From positions 1,860,001 through 1,924,000 of the forward strand of contig NZ_JAEAGP010000001.1 of the NCBI RefSeq assembly GCF_015999305.1: a DNA stretch of 64,000 bases. The letters are read 5' to 3'. The notes beneath the pieces were generated by a model. That model was not told the origin of the DNA and searched no databases. It saw nothing but the letters and a program-made list of their open reading frames with translations. Both the position numbers and the translations under genes were made by a program. Shown here one piece after another: positions 17,457 through 26,119 of the stretch. How positions within the stretch are numbered: position 1 is the stretch's first letter; every line of letters begins with the position of its first letter. The DNA is from Erythrobacter sp. YJ-T3-07 (GTDB lineage: Bacteria > Pseudomonadota > Alphaproteobacteria > Sphingomonadales > Sphingomonadaceae).

Positions 17457-19811
17457 ATGGCCAAACGCGCAAACAACCTCCCCAAAGGACTGCCCACCCA
17501 GAAGCAGGTCCTCGAATTCATCCAGACATCCGACACCACGGTCGGCAAGCGCGAGATCGCCAAGGCCTTCGGGCTGAAGGGGCAGGAGAAGATCGCGCTC
17601 AAGAAACTGCTGAAGGACATGGCCGAGGAAGGCCTGATCGACGGCAAGAAGACCGCCTATCACCGGATGGGCGGCGTGCCCAAGGTGACCGTGCTGCGCG
17701 TGGTCGAGCTGGACGACGGCGACCCGATCGCCGTGCCCGAGAAGTGGGAGCCCGACGACGGGGCCAAGCCGCCGCGGCTGACGATTATCGAGAAATCGCG
17801 CGGGAGAGGCTCGAAGGGCATGCCCGCGCTCAAGGTCGGCGACCGGGTGCTTGCACGGACGGAAGAGACGCCGCGCGGCTGGCGCGCGCATCCGATGAAG
17901 AAGCTCGCTCAGCAGACCGAAGGGCTGATCGGCGTGGTCGAGAAGGACGGGCGCGGCAAGTTCTGGCTCGCGCCGGTGGACAAGAAGGTCCGCAATTCCT
18001 CGCCCATCTCCGATGTCGGCACGGCAGAGGAAGGCCAGCTGGTCTCCGCCGAACCGGTCGGGCGTGGCACGCGTTCGGGCGTCCGCGTGACCGAAGTGCT
18101 GGGCGATCCGCTCGCCCCCAACAGCTTCTCCATGATCGCGATCGCCAAGCATGGCATCCCGCATGTGTTCCCCGAAGCCGTGCTGAACGAGGCGCAGCTG
18201 GCGGCCAAGCTGCCGGTGACCACCGACAAGCGCGAGGATCTGCGCGATGTGCCGATCGTCGCAATCGACCCTGCCGACGCGCGCGACCACGACGACGCGA
18301 TCTGGGCCGCTCCCGACGATGACGAGAACAACGCAGGCGGCTTCCGCGCGATCGTCGCGATTGCCGATGTTTCGCACTACGTGCGCCCCGGCAGCGCGCT
18401 CGACCGCGAGGCGAGGAAGCGCGGCAACTCGGTCTATTTCCCCGACCGAGTCATCCCGATGCTGCCCGAAGTCCTCTCCGCCGATGTCTGCTCGCTCAAG
18501 TCGGGCGAGGATCGCGCGGCGATGGTCTGCCACATGACAATCTCGGCCGACGGCGAGCTGCTGAAGTGGCGTTTCACCCGCGCGGTGGTGCGGATCGCCG
18601 AGGTCATGGCCTACGAGGAAGCCCAGCGCCGGATCGATGACAAGGCTGGGGACGAACGGCTGGACAACCTGTGGAAAGCCTGGGGAGCGCTGTGGAAAGC
18701 CCGCGAGGCGCGCGACCCGCTCGACCTCGATCTGCCCGAACGGCAGGTGGTGCTCGACGCAGAAGGCGGGATCGACGAGATCGTCGTGCGCGAACGGCTC
18801 GATGCTCACCGCGTGGTCGAGGAATTCATGATCTCGGCCAATGTCGCGGCGGCGAAGGCGCTGGAGAGCAAGAACTCGCCGGTGGTGTACCGCGTGCACG
18901 AACAGCCGAGCCGGGAGAAGCTGCTCGCGCTGAAGGAATACCTCGGAACGCAGGACAAGAAGCTGGCGCTGGGTCAGGTCATCACGCCGACCTTGTTCAA
19001 CCGCTTCCTCAAGGATGTCAGCGACGAGCAGGAAAAGGCGCTGCTGATGGAGGCGGTGCTGCGCACGCAGACGCAGGCCTATTACGGGCCGGACAACCAG
19101 GGGCACTTCGGCCTCTCGCTTGGCAGCTACGCGCACTTCACCTCGCCGATCCGCCGCTATGCCGACCTGCTGGTGCACCGCGCGCTGGTCGATGCGTTCA
19201 AGCTTGAGCAGCCCAAGCCGAAATCAAAGCTGCCTGAGAGTAGCGGGCTGAGCGATGTCGACCGCGACGATCTGGGCAAGATCAGCGAAGCGATCAGCCG
19301 GACCGAGCGCCGCGCGATGGAGGCGGAGCGCGATACGATCGACCGCTACGTCGCCGCATGGCTTTCAGGCCGGGTGGGCGAGACGTTCGAGACGCGCATC
19401 ACCGGCGTGCAGAACTTCGGCTTCTTCGCCACCATCGTGGGGCTGGGGGGCGACGGGCTGGTCCCGATCTCGACCATCGGCGACGAGTACTTCCATTACG
19501 ACGAAGCAGCCAAGGCGCTGATCGGCGCGGATAGCGGGACCCGCTACGAGACCGGGCAGCGGCTCAAGATGAAGCTGGTCGAGGCCAATGCGTTGACCGG
19601 CGCGCTGCGGTTCGAAGTGCCCGGCGGCGATGCCTCCAAGGCGCGCGAAGGGCGTCCGCTGCGTAGCGGGCCGAAGGGTCCGCGCAAGGATGGCCCAGGC
19701 AACGGCGGCCCGCGCAAGAACGGCGTGAGGAAGGATAAGGCGGGCAAGCATCAGGTCGGCAAGCGCGGCAGGCCGGGCAATATTCGCCACCAGGGGCGCG
19801 GCAAGAAGTAG
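17457..19811 (+). CDS. rnr: Ribonuclease R
   Basis: RNase R is a processive 3'-to-5' exoribonuclease of the RNB/RNase II superfamily, able to degrade structured RNA. The 784-residue product shows an N-terminal winged-helix region (QVLEFIQTSDTTVGKREIAKAFGL), cold-shock-type OB domains and the RNB active site IDPADARDHDDAIWA, with the Asp cluster that binds Mg. A C-terminal S1 domain follows (VGETFETRITGVQNFGFFA), then a very basic Lys/Gly/Arg tail. It begins with ATG 74 bases after the AT-rich gene. Confidence 0.95.
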   Translation: MAKRANNLPKGLPTQKQVLEFIQTSDTTVGKREIAKAFGLKGQEKIALKKLLKDMAEEGLIDGKKTAYHRMGGVPKVTVLRVVELDDGDPIAVPEKWEPDDGAKPPRLTIIEKSRGRGSKGMPALKVGDRVLARTEETPRGWRAHPMKKLAQQTEGLIGVVEKDGRGKFWLAPVDKKVRNSSPISDVGTAEEGQLVSAEPVGRGTRSGVRVTEVLGDPLAPNSFSMIAIAKHGIPHVFPEAVLNEAQLAAKLPVTTDKREDLRDVPIVAIDPADARDHDDAIWAAPDDDENNAGGFRAIVAIADVSHYVRPGSALDREARKRGNSVYFPDRVIPMLPEVLSADVCSLKSGEDRAAMVCHMTISADGELLKWRFTRAVVRIAEVMAYEEAQRRIDDKAGDERLDNLWKAWGALWKAREARDPLDLDLPERQVVLDAEGGIDEIVVRERLDAHRVVEEFMISANVAAAKALESKNSPVVYRVHEQPSREKLLALKEYLGTQDKKLALGQVITPTLFNRFLKDVSDEQEKALLMEAVLRTQTQAYYGPDNQGHFGLSLGSYAHFTSPIRRYADLLVHRALVDAFKLEQPKPKSKLPESSGLSDVDRDDLGKISEAISRTERRAMEAERDTIDRYVAAWLSGRVGETFETRITGVQNFGFFATIVGLGGDGLVPISTIGDEYFHYDEAAKALIGADSGTRYETGQRLKMKLVEANALTGALRFEVPGGDASKAREGRPLRSGPKGPRKDGPGNGGPRKNGVRKDKAGKHQVGKRGRPGNIRHQGRGKK

Positions 19812-19870
19812 CGGCAGCCGGAACGCGCCATCGCTCGCACCGTTCGCATGGGCAAAGGAGTAACCTGCCC

Positions 19871-20386
19871 ATGCTGTCCCCCGGCCAGAACGTGCCCGAT
19901 CTAGACCTGGAACTGACTATCGACGCACGCTTTCAGCTCTCCAAGCAGAAGCCCGAAAACTTCACCATGCTGGTGTTCTACCGCGGCAAGCACTGCCCGA
20001 TCTGCAAGCGCTATCTGGAAGAACTGGGCGGCAAGCTGGACAAGTTCACCGCGCTGGGCGTCACGCCCTTCGCAATCTCGATGGACAGCCGCGAGCGGGC
20101 CATGGTCACGCACGAGGAGTGGGATACCCACGACCTGCCGCTGGCGTTGGGCCTATCGGAAGACCAGGCGCGCGAGTGGGGCCTGTTCATCTCCGAAAAG
20201 CGCGAAGGCAGCGACGAGCCGGAGCGGTTTTCCGAACCCGGCCTGTTCCTGATCAGGCCCGACGGCACGCTCTATTTCGAGGAGGTGCAGAGCGCGCCCT
20301 TCGCGCGCCCGCCGCTCGACGAGATGCTCAGCGCGATCCAGTTCGTGCTGGAGAACGATTATCCGGTGCGCGGCACCGCGAGCTAG
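19871..20386 (+). CDS. Peroxiredoxin-like (AhpC/TSA family) protein
   Basis: A 171-residue thioredoxin-fold protein whose active-site region YRGKHCPICKRYLEELG has a CxxC pair, unlike the single peroxidatic Cys of classical AhpC. This fits the peroxiredoxin-like group related to AhpC/TSA, thought to reduce peroxides or act as a thiol oxidoreductase. The C-terminal part (PGLFLIRPDGTLYF) is the usual beta-strand pair. The ribosome site AGGAG is 10 bases before ATG. It is a single gene between rnr and the convergent uspA-like gene. Confidence 0.8.
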   Translation: MLSPGQNVPDLDLELTIDARFQLSKQKPENFTMLVFYRGKHCPICKRYLEELGGKLDKFTALGVTPFAISMDSRERAMVTHEEWDTHDLPLALGLSEDQAREWGLFISEKREGSDEPERFSEPGLFLIRPDGTLYFEEVQSAPFARPPLDEMLSAIQFVLENDYPVRGTAS

Positions 20387-20410
20387 GCAGCGATGGCGTT
20401 TACCGCTCCC

Positions 20411-20869
20411 TTACGCGCTCGCGATCCGCTCGATATCCTCCATCGGCATCGCGCCGGGCAGGATCACCAGCGGGCAGGGCAGGGAACCCGAATGGGCGGA
20501 GAAGTGCGTCACCAGCGGCCCCGGCGCACCGTCGCCGCCCGCGCCCAGCACCAGCGCGAGCACGTCGGGGTGGTCGGCCAGATAGTCGCGCACGATCCGG
20601 CTCGCTTCGCCCACCTTCACCGCGATCGCGGGCATCTTCCCGCTTTCGGAAAAGACATTGCCCGCCGCGCTGGTCGCGATCGCCTCGGCGCGGTCGCGCG
20701 CTTCTTCCTCGATGGTCGCCTGCACGCCGCCGAAGGCGTTGAAGTTCTGCGGCTGGACGATCGCGAGGATCTGCACCGATCCCCCGCTCGACTGCGCCCA
20801 GTGCATCGCGAAACGCAGCGCTTTTCGCGCCTCTTCGGTTTCGTCGATAATGACCAGATATTTGCCCAT
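20411..20869 (-). CDS. Universal stress protein (UspA family)
   Basis: A 152-residue UspA-fold protein, starting [18 protein letters not shown]. The C-terminal segment [18 protein letters not shown] corresponds to the family's G-x2-G-x9-G(S/T) ATP-binding loop, somewhat degenerate. It probably binds nucleotide and acts in stress survival. The frame opens 23 codons further upstream, but the ATG at 20869 has a good ribosome site (AGGGAG about 8 bases away). It is divergent from pdhC. Confidence 0.85.
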   Translation of the reverse strand: MGKYLVIIDETEEARKALRFAMHWAQSSGGSVQILAIVQPQNFNAFGGVQATIEEEARDRAEAIATSAAGNVFSESGKMPAIAVKVGEASRIVRDYLADHPDVLALVLGAGGDGAPGPLVTHFSAHSGSLPCPLVILPGAMPMEDIERIASA

Positions 20870-21039
20870 TCGGATATCTCCCTGAGGCCAGCATTGGGCA
20901 CAGATCGTGTGGTAGGGCAAGGTGCTTGCCCCCGCCAATCAAATTGGCCAAAGCGGCGCAAGACTCACACCGTGCCGCTACGGCGGGGGCCAATCTCCCG
21001 CACGACGCAAAGCTGACGCAACCGCAGGACACGCCATTT

Positions 21040-22350
21040 ATGCCCACTCCGATCAAGATGCCCGCGCTTTCGCCGACCATGGAGGAGGGCACGCTTGCCC
21101 GCTGGCTGGTCAAGGTGGGTGACAGCGTGGCCGCCGGCGACCTGCTCGCCGAGATCGAGACCGACAAGGCGACGATGGAGTTCGAAGCGGTCGACGAGGG
21201 CACGATCGCGTCGATCGAAATCGACGAAGGCACAGAAGGCGTTGCCGTCGGCACCGTGATCGCCATGCTAGCCGCCGATGGCGAAAGCGTGGAAGACGCG
21301 GCAAAGGCTGCGCCGGGCGACAAGCCCGAAGCGAAGAAGGCCGAAGAGACCAAGGCCGACGACTCCGGCAAGAAGAAGAGCGAAGCCCCGGCCGAACCGG
21401 CCAAGGCACAGCCGCGCGAGAGCGCCGAGCCGCAGAAGGCGCCGCCTGCGCCAAAGAATGACGGGGAGCGTATCTTCGCATCGCCGCTCGCCCGCCGGAT
21501 CGCCGACCAGAAGGGCCTCGACCTCAGCGACGTCAAGGGCAGCGGCCCGCACGGCCGGATCGTGAAGGCCGACGTCGAAGGTGCCGAGGGCGGCCGCCCG
21601 GCGAACGAAGCGAAGCCCGGCGCTGTCGCAGGCTCTGCCAACACCTCGATGGATGGCGATGCGCCGTTCGAGGAGGAGAAGGTCTCCGGCGTGCGCAAGG
21701 TCGTCGCCAAGCGGCTTACCGCTGCCAAGCAGGAAGTGCCGCACTACTACCTAAGCGTGGACATCCGGCTCGACGCGCTGCTCGCCGCGCGCAAGGATCT
21801 GAACGCGATGCTGGAGGCCGAGGGCGTGAAGCTCTCCGTCAACGATCTGCTGATCAAGGCGCTGGCCAAGGCGCTGATGCGCACCCCGCAGGCGCATGTC
21901 AGCTTCCAGGGCGATACGCTCCACCGCTACCAGCGCGCCGATATCAGCGTCGCCGTCGCCTCGCCCAAGGGCCTCATCACGCCGATCATTCGCGGCGCGG
22001 ATCGCAAGAGCCTGCCCGAGATCGCGACCGAGATGAAGGAACTCGCGGGCAAGGCGCGCGAGGGCAAGCTGCAGCCGCACGAATATCAGGGCGGGACCGC
22101 CAGCATCTCCAACCTCGGCATGTTCGGGATCAAGCAGTTCGACGCGGTCATCAACCCGCCGCAGGGCATGATCATGGCGGTCGGCGCGGGCGAGCAGCGC
22201 CCGTGGGTGATCGACGGCCAGATCGCGCCCGCCACCATCATGACCGCCAGCGGCAGCTTCGATCACCGCGCGATCGACGGCGCGGAAGGCGCGCAGCTGA
22301 TGGAAGCGTTCAAGCAGATGTGCGAACAACCGATGGGAATGATGCTGTGA
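21040..22350 (+). CDS. pdhC: Pyruvate dehydrogenase E2, dihydrolipoamide acetyltransferase
   Basis: The E2 core of the pyruvate dehydrogenase complex transfers the acetyl group from lipoate to CoA. Its 436 residues have one lipoyl domain (residues 1-75, lipoylated Lys43 in [11 protein letters not shown]), an Ala/Lys/Glu-rich linker, a peripheral-subunit-binding domain ([20 protein letters not shown]) and the catalytic acyltransferase domain ending with the active site [16 protein letters not shown]. The start at 21040 gives the canonical [17 protein letters not shown]. The E3 gene lpd lies 1.6 kb downstream. The E1 genes are not in the window. Confidence 0.92.
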   Translation: MPTPIKMPALSPTMEEGTLARWLVKVGDSVAAGDLLAEIETDKATMEFEAVDEGTIASIEIDEGTEGVAVGTVIAMLAADGESVEDAAKAAPGDKPEAKKAEETKADDSGKKKSEAPAEPAKAQPRESAEPQKAPPAPKNDGERIFASPLARRIADQKGLDLSDVKGSGPHGRIVKADVEGAEGGRPANEAKPGAVAGSANTSMDGDAPFEEEKVSGVRKVVAKRLTAAKQEVPHYYLSVDIRLDALLAARKDLNAMLEAEGVKLSVNDLLIKALAKALMRTPQAHVSFQGDTLHRYQRADISVAVASPKGLITPIIRGADRKSLPEIATEMKELAGKAREGKLQPHEYQGGTASISNLGMFGIKQFDAVINPPQGMIMAVGAGEQRPWVIDGQIAPATIMTASGSFDHRAIDGAEGAQLMEAFKQMCEQPMGMML

Positions 22351-22847
22351 GAATTGCACTCGCCACGATTGCCACGCTGGGTCTCTCGCTCGCCGCGTGC
22401 GAGCGGGCGCCCGCCGACGGAACCGCGGAAGAGCCCGCGCCCAAGGTTGCCACCGAGGCGCCCACCGATAGTGCGGTGCCTGCCCAGACCGAGCCTGCGC
22501 CCTATGACGGCCCGATTCCCAAGCCGATCCGCGTGGGGTTGAAGGGCCCGAACATGGATTCCTGCGCCAGCTATGGCGAGGTCTACGATCTGGAGTCCGG
22601 CGGCGAGACCTACCTCTCCGTCCGCGACGCGCCCAGCACGCAGGTCAAGGAACGCGACCGGCTCGATCCCGGCCAGGGCGTGCACATCTGCTCCGAGGAT
22701 GGCGACTGGTTCGGCGTGGTCTACGACAAGGGTGACGAGGGCAAGGATTGCCAGGTCGACGAAACGCTCGACACCCCGCGTAACTACACCGGTCCCTGCG
22801 CGCAGGGCTGGGTCGAAGCGAAGTACGTGAACGTCACGGCGGGGTGA
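22347..22847 (+). CDS. Lipoprotein with SH3-like domain
   Basis: A 166-residue protein with a lipoprotein signal (LGLSLAAC). A Pro/Ala/Glu-rich linker follows, then a small domain with [20 protein letters not shown] and [14 protein letters not shown], typical of bacterial SH3 folds that bind cell-wall peptides. The start is GTG at 22347, overlapping the pdhC stop. Four Cys in the domain could form disulfides in the periplasm. Function is unknown beyond envelope location. Confidence 0.75.
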   Translation: MRIALATIATLGLSLAACERAPADGTAEEPAPKVATEAPTDSAVPAQTEPAPYDGPIPKPIRVGLKGPNMDSCASYGEVYDLESGGETYLSVRDAPSTQVKERDRLDPGQGVHICSEDGDWFGVVYDKGDEGKDCQVDETLDTPRNYTGPCAQGWVEAKYVNVTAG

Positions 22848-22866
22848 TGGTGGAAACGCCTAAACT

Positions 22867-22929
22867 CTCCTCTCCCCTCGCGGGAGAGGAAGGGGCCCGC
22901 GCGCACCAGCGCGTGGGAAGGGGAGGGGG
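22867..22929 (+). repeat. REP-like repeat, copy A (63 bp)
   Basis: This 63-base sequence matches 23319-23381 at all but three positions. It contains a hairpin (CTCTCCC/GGGAGAG) and a second dyad (CGCGC/GCGCG). Its 3' part, AAGGGGAGGGGG, also acts as the ribosome site for the DUF559 remnant. It lies in the gap after the lipoprotein gene. Confidence 0.75.
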
Positions 22930-22930
22930 C

Positions 22931-23302
22931 ATGACGCATACGCTCTCTCACGCGAAGGAAATGCGGGACGCCCCCACCGATGCTGAACGTCAACTCTGGA
23001 GCCGCCTTCGGGCCAAGCGACTGAGTGGCTGGAAGTTCAGGCGCCAACAGCCCATCGGGCCCTACATTGCCGATTTTGCGTGTCTCGAAGCGCGCCTGAT
23101 CGTCGAGGTCGATGGTTCGCAGCATGCGGACAGCGCACGCGATGCAGCCCGCGACGAGTAGCTTGGCGCACAGGGATTCCGTATCATGCGCTTTTGGAAC
23201 AACGAGGTGTTGGAGAATGAGGACGGTGTTCTGGTGACGATTCTTGCGGCGCTGGAGCCCCCTCTCCCCAACCCCTCTCCCGCAAGGGGAGAGGGGCTAT
23301 GA
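22931..23302 (+). pseudogene. DUF559 (Vsr-like endonuclease) gene broken by a stop codon
   Basis: The frame starts at ATG 22931 and encodes a DUF559 domain, related to very-short-patch-repair endonucleases: AERQLWSRLRAKRLSGWKFRRQQ, cut here to its key part RLRAKRLSGWKFRRQ, then GPYIADFACLEARLIVEVDG. A TAG at 23159-23161 interrupts it where the family normally has Trp (TGG would need one change). Reading through continues with LGAQGFRIMRFWNNEVL and ends in a repeat-encoded tail (PLPNPSPARGEGL) at 23302. I call it a pseudogene; a truncated product is possible but would lack the last helix of the nuclease fold. Confidence 0.75.
23257..23296 (-). repeat. REP-like repeat, inverted unit
   Basis: This unit is related in inverted orientation to the CTCTCCCCTTGCGGGAGAGG core of copies A and B. 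It includes a perfect 11-bp stem (CCCCTCTCCCC at 23271-23281, GGGGAGAGGGG at 23286-23296) with a GCAA loop. It encodes the last residues of the DUF559 frame. Confidence 0.7.
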
Positions 23303-23318
23303 TCGATCGCGCCAATAT

Positions 23319-23381
23319 CTCCTCTCCCCTTGCGGGAGAGGAAGGGGCCCGCGCGCGCCAGCGCGTGGGAAGGAGAGGGGG
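23319..23381 (+). repeat. REP-like repeat, copy B (63 bp)
   Basis: This is the second direct copy of the 63-base unit, differing from copy A at three positions. Its end, AAGGAGAGGGGG, is the only visible ribosome site for the thioesterase that starts at 23391. The mobile repeat therefore now provides the translation signal of a host gene. Confidence 0.75.
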
Positions 23382-23390
23382 AGAAACACT

Positions 23391-23810
23391 TTGACCGATC
23401 GCCAACCCCAGATCCGCGTCACCGCGATGCCGACCGACATGAACCCCTACGGGGGCGTGTTCGGCGGGTGGCTGATGAGCCAGATGGCGCTCGGCGCAGG
23501 CTCGCTCGCCAGTCGTGAGGGGCAGGGCAAGGCCGTCGTGGTCTCGGCCACCGACTTCGCCTTTCCCGGCGCGATGGCGCTGGGCGACGAGCTCAATGTC
23601 TATTGCGAGATTTTGAGAGAGGGGAACACCTCGATCACCATCGCCGCAGAGGGCATCGCCCGCGCGCGCCAAGGCGAAGAGACCAAGCTGGTGTGCAAGG
23701 GCACCTTCGTCTTCGTGCTGGCCGACGACGACGGCAAACCGCGCCCGGTGCGGATGCAGGGCGCAGCCGCGCAGCGCGCGCCAGGTCATGCGTCGGACAA
23801 TGATGGGTGA
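23391..23810 (+). CDS. Acyl-CoA thioesterase (YciA-like hotdog fold)
   Basis: A 139-residue hotdog-fold protein. The family signature TDMNPYGGVFGGWLMSQM near residues 15-32 matches YciA/BFIT-type acyl-CoA thioesterases, where the pattern is N-x-x-G-x-(I/V)-FGGWLM-x-x-M. A VSATDFAFPGAMALGD strand pair follows. It hydrolyses acyl-CoAs; chain preference is unknown. The start is TTG at 23391, with a ribosome site contributed by repeat copy B. Confidence 0.82.
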   Translation: MTDRQPQIRVTAMPTDMNPYGGVFGGWLMSQMALGAGSLASREGQGKAVVVSATDFAFPGAMALGDELNVYCEILREGNTSITIAAEGIARARQGEETKLVCKGTFVFVLADDDGKPRPVRMQGAAAQRAPGHASDNDG

Positions 23811-23969
23811 GGGCCTGTCCTACACCTGTGCAACTGGCCATGGTGGGAGCGTGACCGCCATGACCTTCTCCCTTAAGCGCCCGATAGTGGCGCCCGTGCG
23901 GCCCCTGATTTTCTGGTCCCTGGACTGTGTGTCAGGTGTGTCAGGGCAGTGAACTGAAAAGAGGATTCG

Positions 23970-25394
23970 ATGGCTGAGAAATACGACCTTATCGTGCTGG
24001 GCAGCGGGCCGGGCGGCTATGTCGCTGCAATCCGGGGTGCGCAGCTGGGGCTGAAGGTCGCCATCGTGGAGCGCGAGCTGCTCGGCGGGATCTGCCTCAA
24101 CTGGGGCTGCATCCCGACCAAGGCGCTGCTGCGCTCGGCGGAAATCCTGCACTACGCGCAGAACGCCAAGGATTACGGGCTGAAGATCGCGGGCGAAATC
24201 GAGGCAGACCTCGAAGCCGTGGTGAAGCGTTCGCGCGGCGTTGCCAATCAGCTCAACAAGGGCGTCACCGGGCTGATGAAGAAGAACAAGATCACGGTGC
24301 ATATGGGCGAGGGCAAGCTGACCGGCCCCACCAGCCTGACCGTGAAGGGCGGCGCCTCCGGTTCTGGGGCAGAGGAAAAGCTCGAAGCCAAGCACGTCAT
24401 CGTCGCCACCGGTGCCCGCGCGCGCGACCTGCCCTTCGCCAAGGCCGATGGCGAGCGGATCTGGACCTATCGCCACGCCATGACGCCCAAGGAAATGCCG
24501 AAGAAACTGCTGGTCATCGGATCGGGCGCGATCGGCATCGAATTCGCCAGCTTCTACAACGACATGGGCGTCGATGTGACCGTGGTCGAAATGCTCGACC
24601 GGATCGTGCCGGTGGAAGACAAGGACGTCTCCGCCTTCCTTCACAAGAGCCTGACCAAGCAGGGCATCACGATCATGACCGGCGCGGGTGTCGAGGACAT
24701 CAAGGCGGACGGCAAGGGCGTGAAGGCCAAGATCAAGGACAAGGACGGCAAGGTGAGCGAGAGCGAATTCTCGCACTGCATCACCGCCATCGGGATCGTC
24801 CCCAATACCGAGAATATCGGGCTCGAAAAGCTGGCCGAGATGGAGAAGGGCTTCATCCAGATCGACCCCTACGGCCGCACCAAGTCCAAGGGCCTGTGGG
24901 CGATCGGCGACTGCACGCCCGGCCCGTGGCTGGCGCACAAGGCGAGCCATGAGGGCGTGACCGCGGCCGAGGCGATCGCGCAGGAGCTGGGCAACAAGGA
25001 TGTCCATCCGCACCCGCTCGACCGGCGTAACATCCCGGGCTGCACCTATTGCCACCCGCAGATCGCCTCGGTCGGCCTGACCGAGGAAAAGGCGAAGGAA
25101 GCCGGGTACGACGTGAAGGCGGGCACCTTCCCCTTCATCGGCAACGGCAAGGCGATCGCGCTGGGCGAGGCGGAAGGCTTCACCAAGACCGTGTTCGACG
25201 CGAAGACCGGCGAACTGCTGGGCGCCCACATGGTGGGCGCGGAAGTGACAGAGATGATCCAGGGCTTCGTCGTCGGCAAGACGCTGGAGACCACGGAAGC
25301 CGAACTGATGCAGACGGTCTTCCCGCACCCGACGATCTCTGAGTCGATGCACGAGAGCGTGCTCGCCAGCTACGGGCGCGCGCTGCACATCTGA
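23970..25394 (+). CDS. lpd: Dihydrolipoamide dehydrogenase (E3)
   Basis: This flavoprotein reoxidises dihydrolipoamide for the pyruvate and 2-oxoglutarate dehydrogenase complexes (EC 1.8.1.4). Its 474 residues show the FAD-binding GSGPGGYVAAIRGAQLG, the redox-active disulfide Cys42 and Cys47 (GGICLNWGCIP), the NAD-binding IGSGAIGIEFASFY, and the C-terminal His-Glu pair HPTISESMHE. A clear ribosome site (AGAGGA) precedes the ATG. With pdhC nearby it probably serves the pyruvate complex. Confidence 0.95.
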   Translation: MAEKYDLIVLGSGPGGYVAAIRGAQLGLKVAIVERELLGGICLNWGCIPTKALLRSAEILHYAQNAKDYGLKIAGEIEADLEAVVKRSRGVANQLNKGVTGLMKKNKITVHMGEGKLTGPTSLTVKGGASGSGAEEKLEAKHVIVATGARARDLPFAKADGERIWTYRHAMTPKEMPKKLLVIGSGAIGIEFASFYNDMGVDVTVVEMLDRIVPVEDKDVSAFLHKSLTKQGITIMTGAGVEDIKADGKGVKAKIKDKDGKVSESEFSHCITAIGIVPNTENIGLEKLAEMEKGFIQIDPYGRTKSKGLWAIGDCTPGPWLAHKASHEGVTAAEAIAQELGNKDVHPHPLDRRNIPGCTYCHPQIASVGLTEEKAKEAGYDVKAGTFPFIGNGKAIALGEAEGFTKTVFDAKTGELLGAHMVGAEVTEMIQGFVVGKTLETTEAELMQTVFPHPTISESMHESVLASYGRALHI

Positions 25395-25425
25395 AACCTG
25401 CGGGCCTCTCGCCCGTTGGTAGGGC

Positions 25426-25617
25426 ATGAGCGAACAGGACAAGAGCAGCACGCCACCGCGCGGCGACAAGCCCGATGGCAAGAACGACAGCGAAATCACG
25501 CGCGAACATCGCGCGCTGATGAACCAGAGCTCCGCCAAGCCGGAGGATTACCCGGAAAGCGAGCGCGCCGCGCAATCGCTGGTCCAGAAAGACAAACGGC
25601 GCGATCAGCCTGACTGA
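25426..25617 (+). CDS. Small hydrophilic protein of unknown function
   Basis: A 63-residue, highly charged protein rich in Lys, Asp, Ser and Pro with no hydrophobic segment, likely disordered. It starts with ATG at 25426 behind a GGTAGGG element, and its stop codon lies inside a strong hairpin. The codon pattern is plausible for this genome, but there is no recognisable family. Confidence 0.5.
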   Translation: MSEQDKSSTPPRGDKPDGKNDSEITREHRALMNQSSAKPEDYPESERAAQSLVQKDKRRDQPD

Positions 25618-25624
25618 TCGCGCC
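25598..25624. terminator. Hairpin between convergent genes
   Basis: GGCGCGATCAG at 25598-25608 pairs perfectly with CTGATCGCGCC at 25614-25624 around a CCTGA loop. It separates the 63-residue + strand gene from the convergent DUF1328 gene. No long T-run follows, so efficiency is uncertain. Confidence 0.55.
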
Positions 25625-25647
25625 GCCGGTCTTGCATTAAAGCAGGG

Positions 25648-25803
25648 TCAGACGTTCCGACGCAGGAACGCGATCACCGCCAGCACCAGGAACACGACGA
25701 ACAGGATCCAGGCGATGTTGGACGATACGCCCGCGATTCCCCCGAAGCCGAGTACGGCGGCGACCAGTGCGATAATCAGGAAGATGATAGCCCAGCGAAG
25801 CAT
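25648..25803 (-). CDS. DUF1328 family small membrane protein (YtjA-like)
   Basis: A 51-residue protein, [19 protein letters not shown] at the N-terminus and [15 protein letters not shown] near the C-terminus, with two membrane segments and a central GGIAG. This is the pattern of the DUF1328/UPF0391 (YtjA) family, found near stress genes in many proteobacteria. The ribosome site AAGGGG is 8 bases before ATG. Function is unknown. Before the element inserted, this gene would have lain just downstream of tRNA-Ser. Confidence 0.8.
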   Translation of the reverse strand: MLRWAIIFLIIALVAAVLGFGGIAGVSSNIAWILFVVFLVLAVIAFLRRNV

Positions 25804-25927
25804 TTGGTTTCCCCTTGGTAGAACCTTGCATTGAACCTAGCCCATATGCCGGACGGGCGGGTGCGGCCCCGCTCTAAACATTTGTTATGCAAGAAAAGGC
25901 CGCGGCGGATTGGCGATGCTGGGGAAA

Positions 25928-25942
25928 ATGGCGGACAGGGTG
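25928..25942 (+). repeat. attL of the integrated element
   Basis: ATGGCGGACAGGGTG is identical to 43399-43413, which holds the 3' end of tRNA-Ser (on the - strand, CACCCTGTCCGCCAT). The two copies are in direct orientation, as expected from site-specific insertion into the tRNA gene. Confidence 0.8.
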
Positions 25943-26119
25943 TCCGTCGAAACACCCTCATAAATCGCGGAAATACGTGGCCCGAAAGAATCGACCCCAC
26001 TAAAATTCGCCAATCGGAAAAATCTTGGGATCCGTCGCACATCACGCCCGTAAGCGGCGAAAAAGCCTCTAGCGACGCAGAATTAATTGGTGACAGCGAG
26101 CTCAGGGCCCCAGCGACTT
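25943..26119. other. Gene-free left end of the element
   Basis: These 177 bases between attL and the first gene are AT-richer than the chromosome. An open frame covers much of the region (25831-26166, + strand), but it crosses attL, has no ribosome site and lacks protein-like composition, so I see no gene. The stretch may hold arm-type integrase sites. Confidence 0.5.

Noticed and set aside
17193..19178. Long - strand frame opposite rnr
   Set aside because: Composition is that of an antisense shadow, and RNase R on the + strand is unambiguous.
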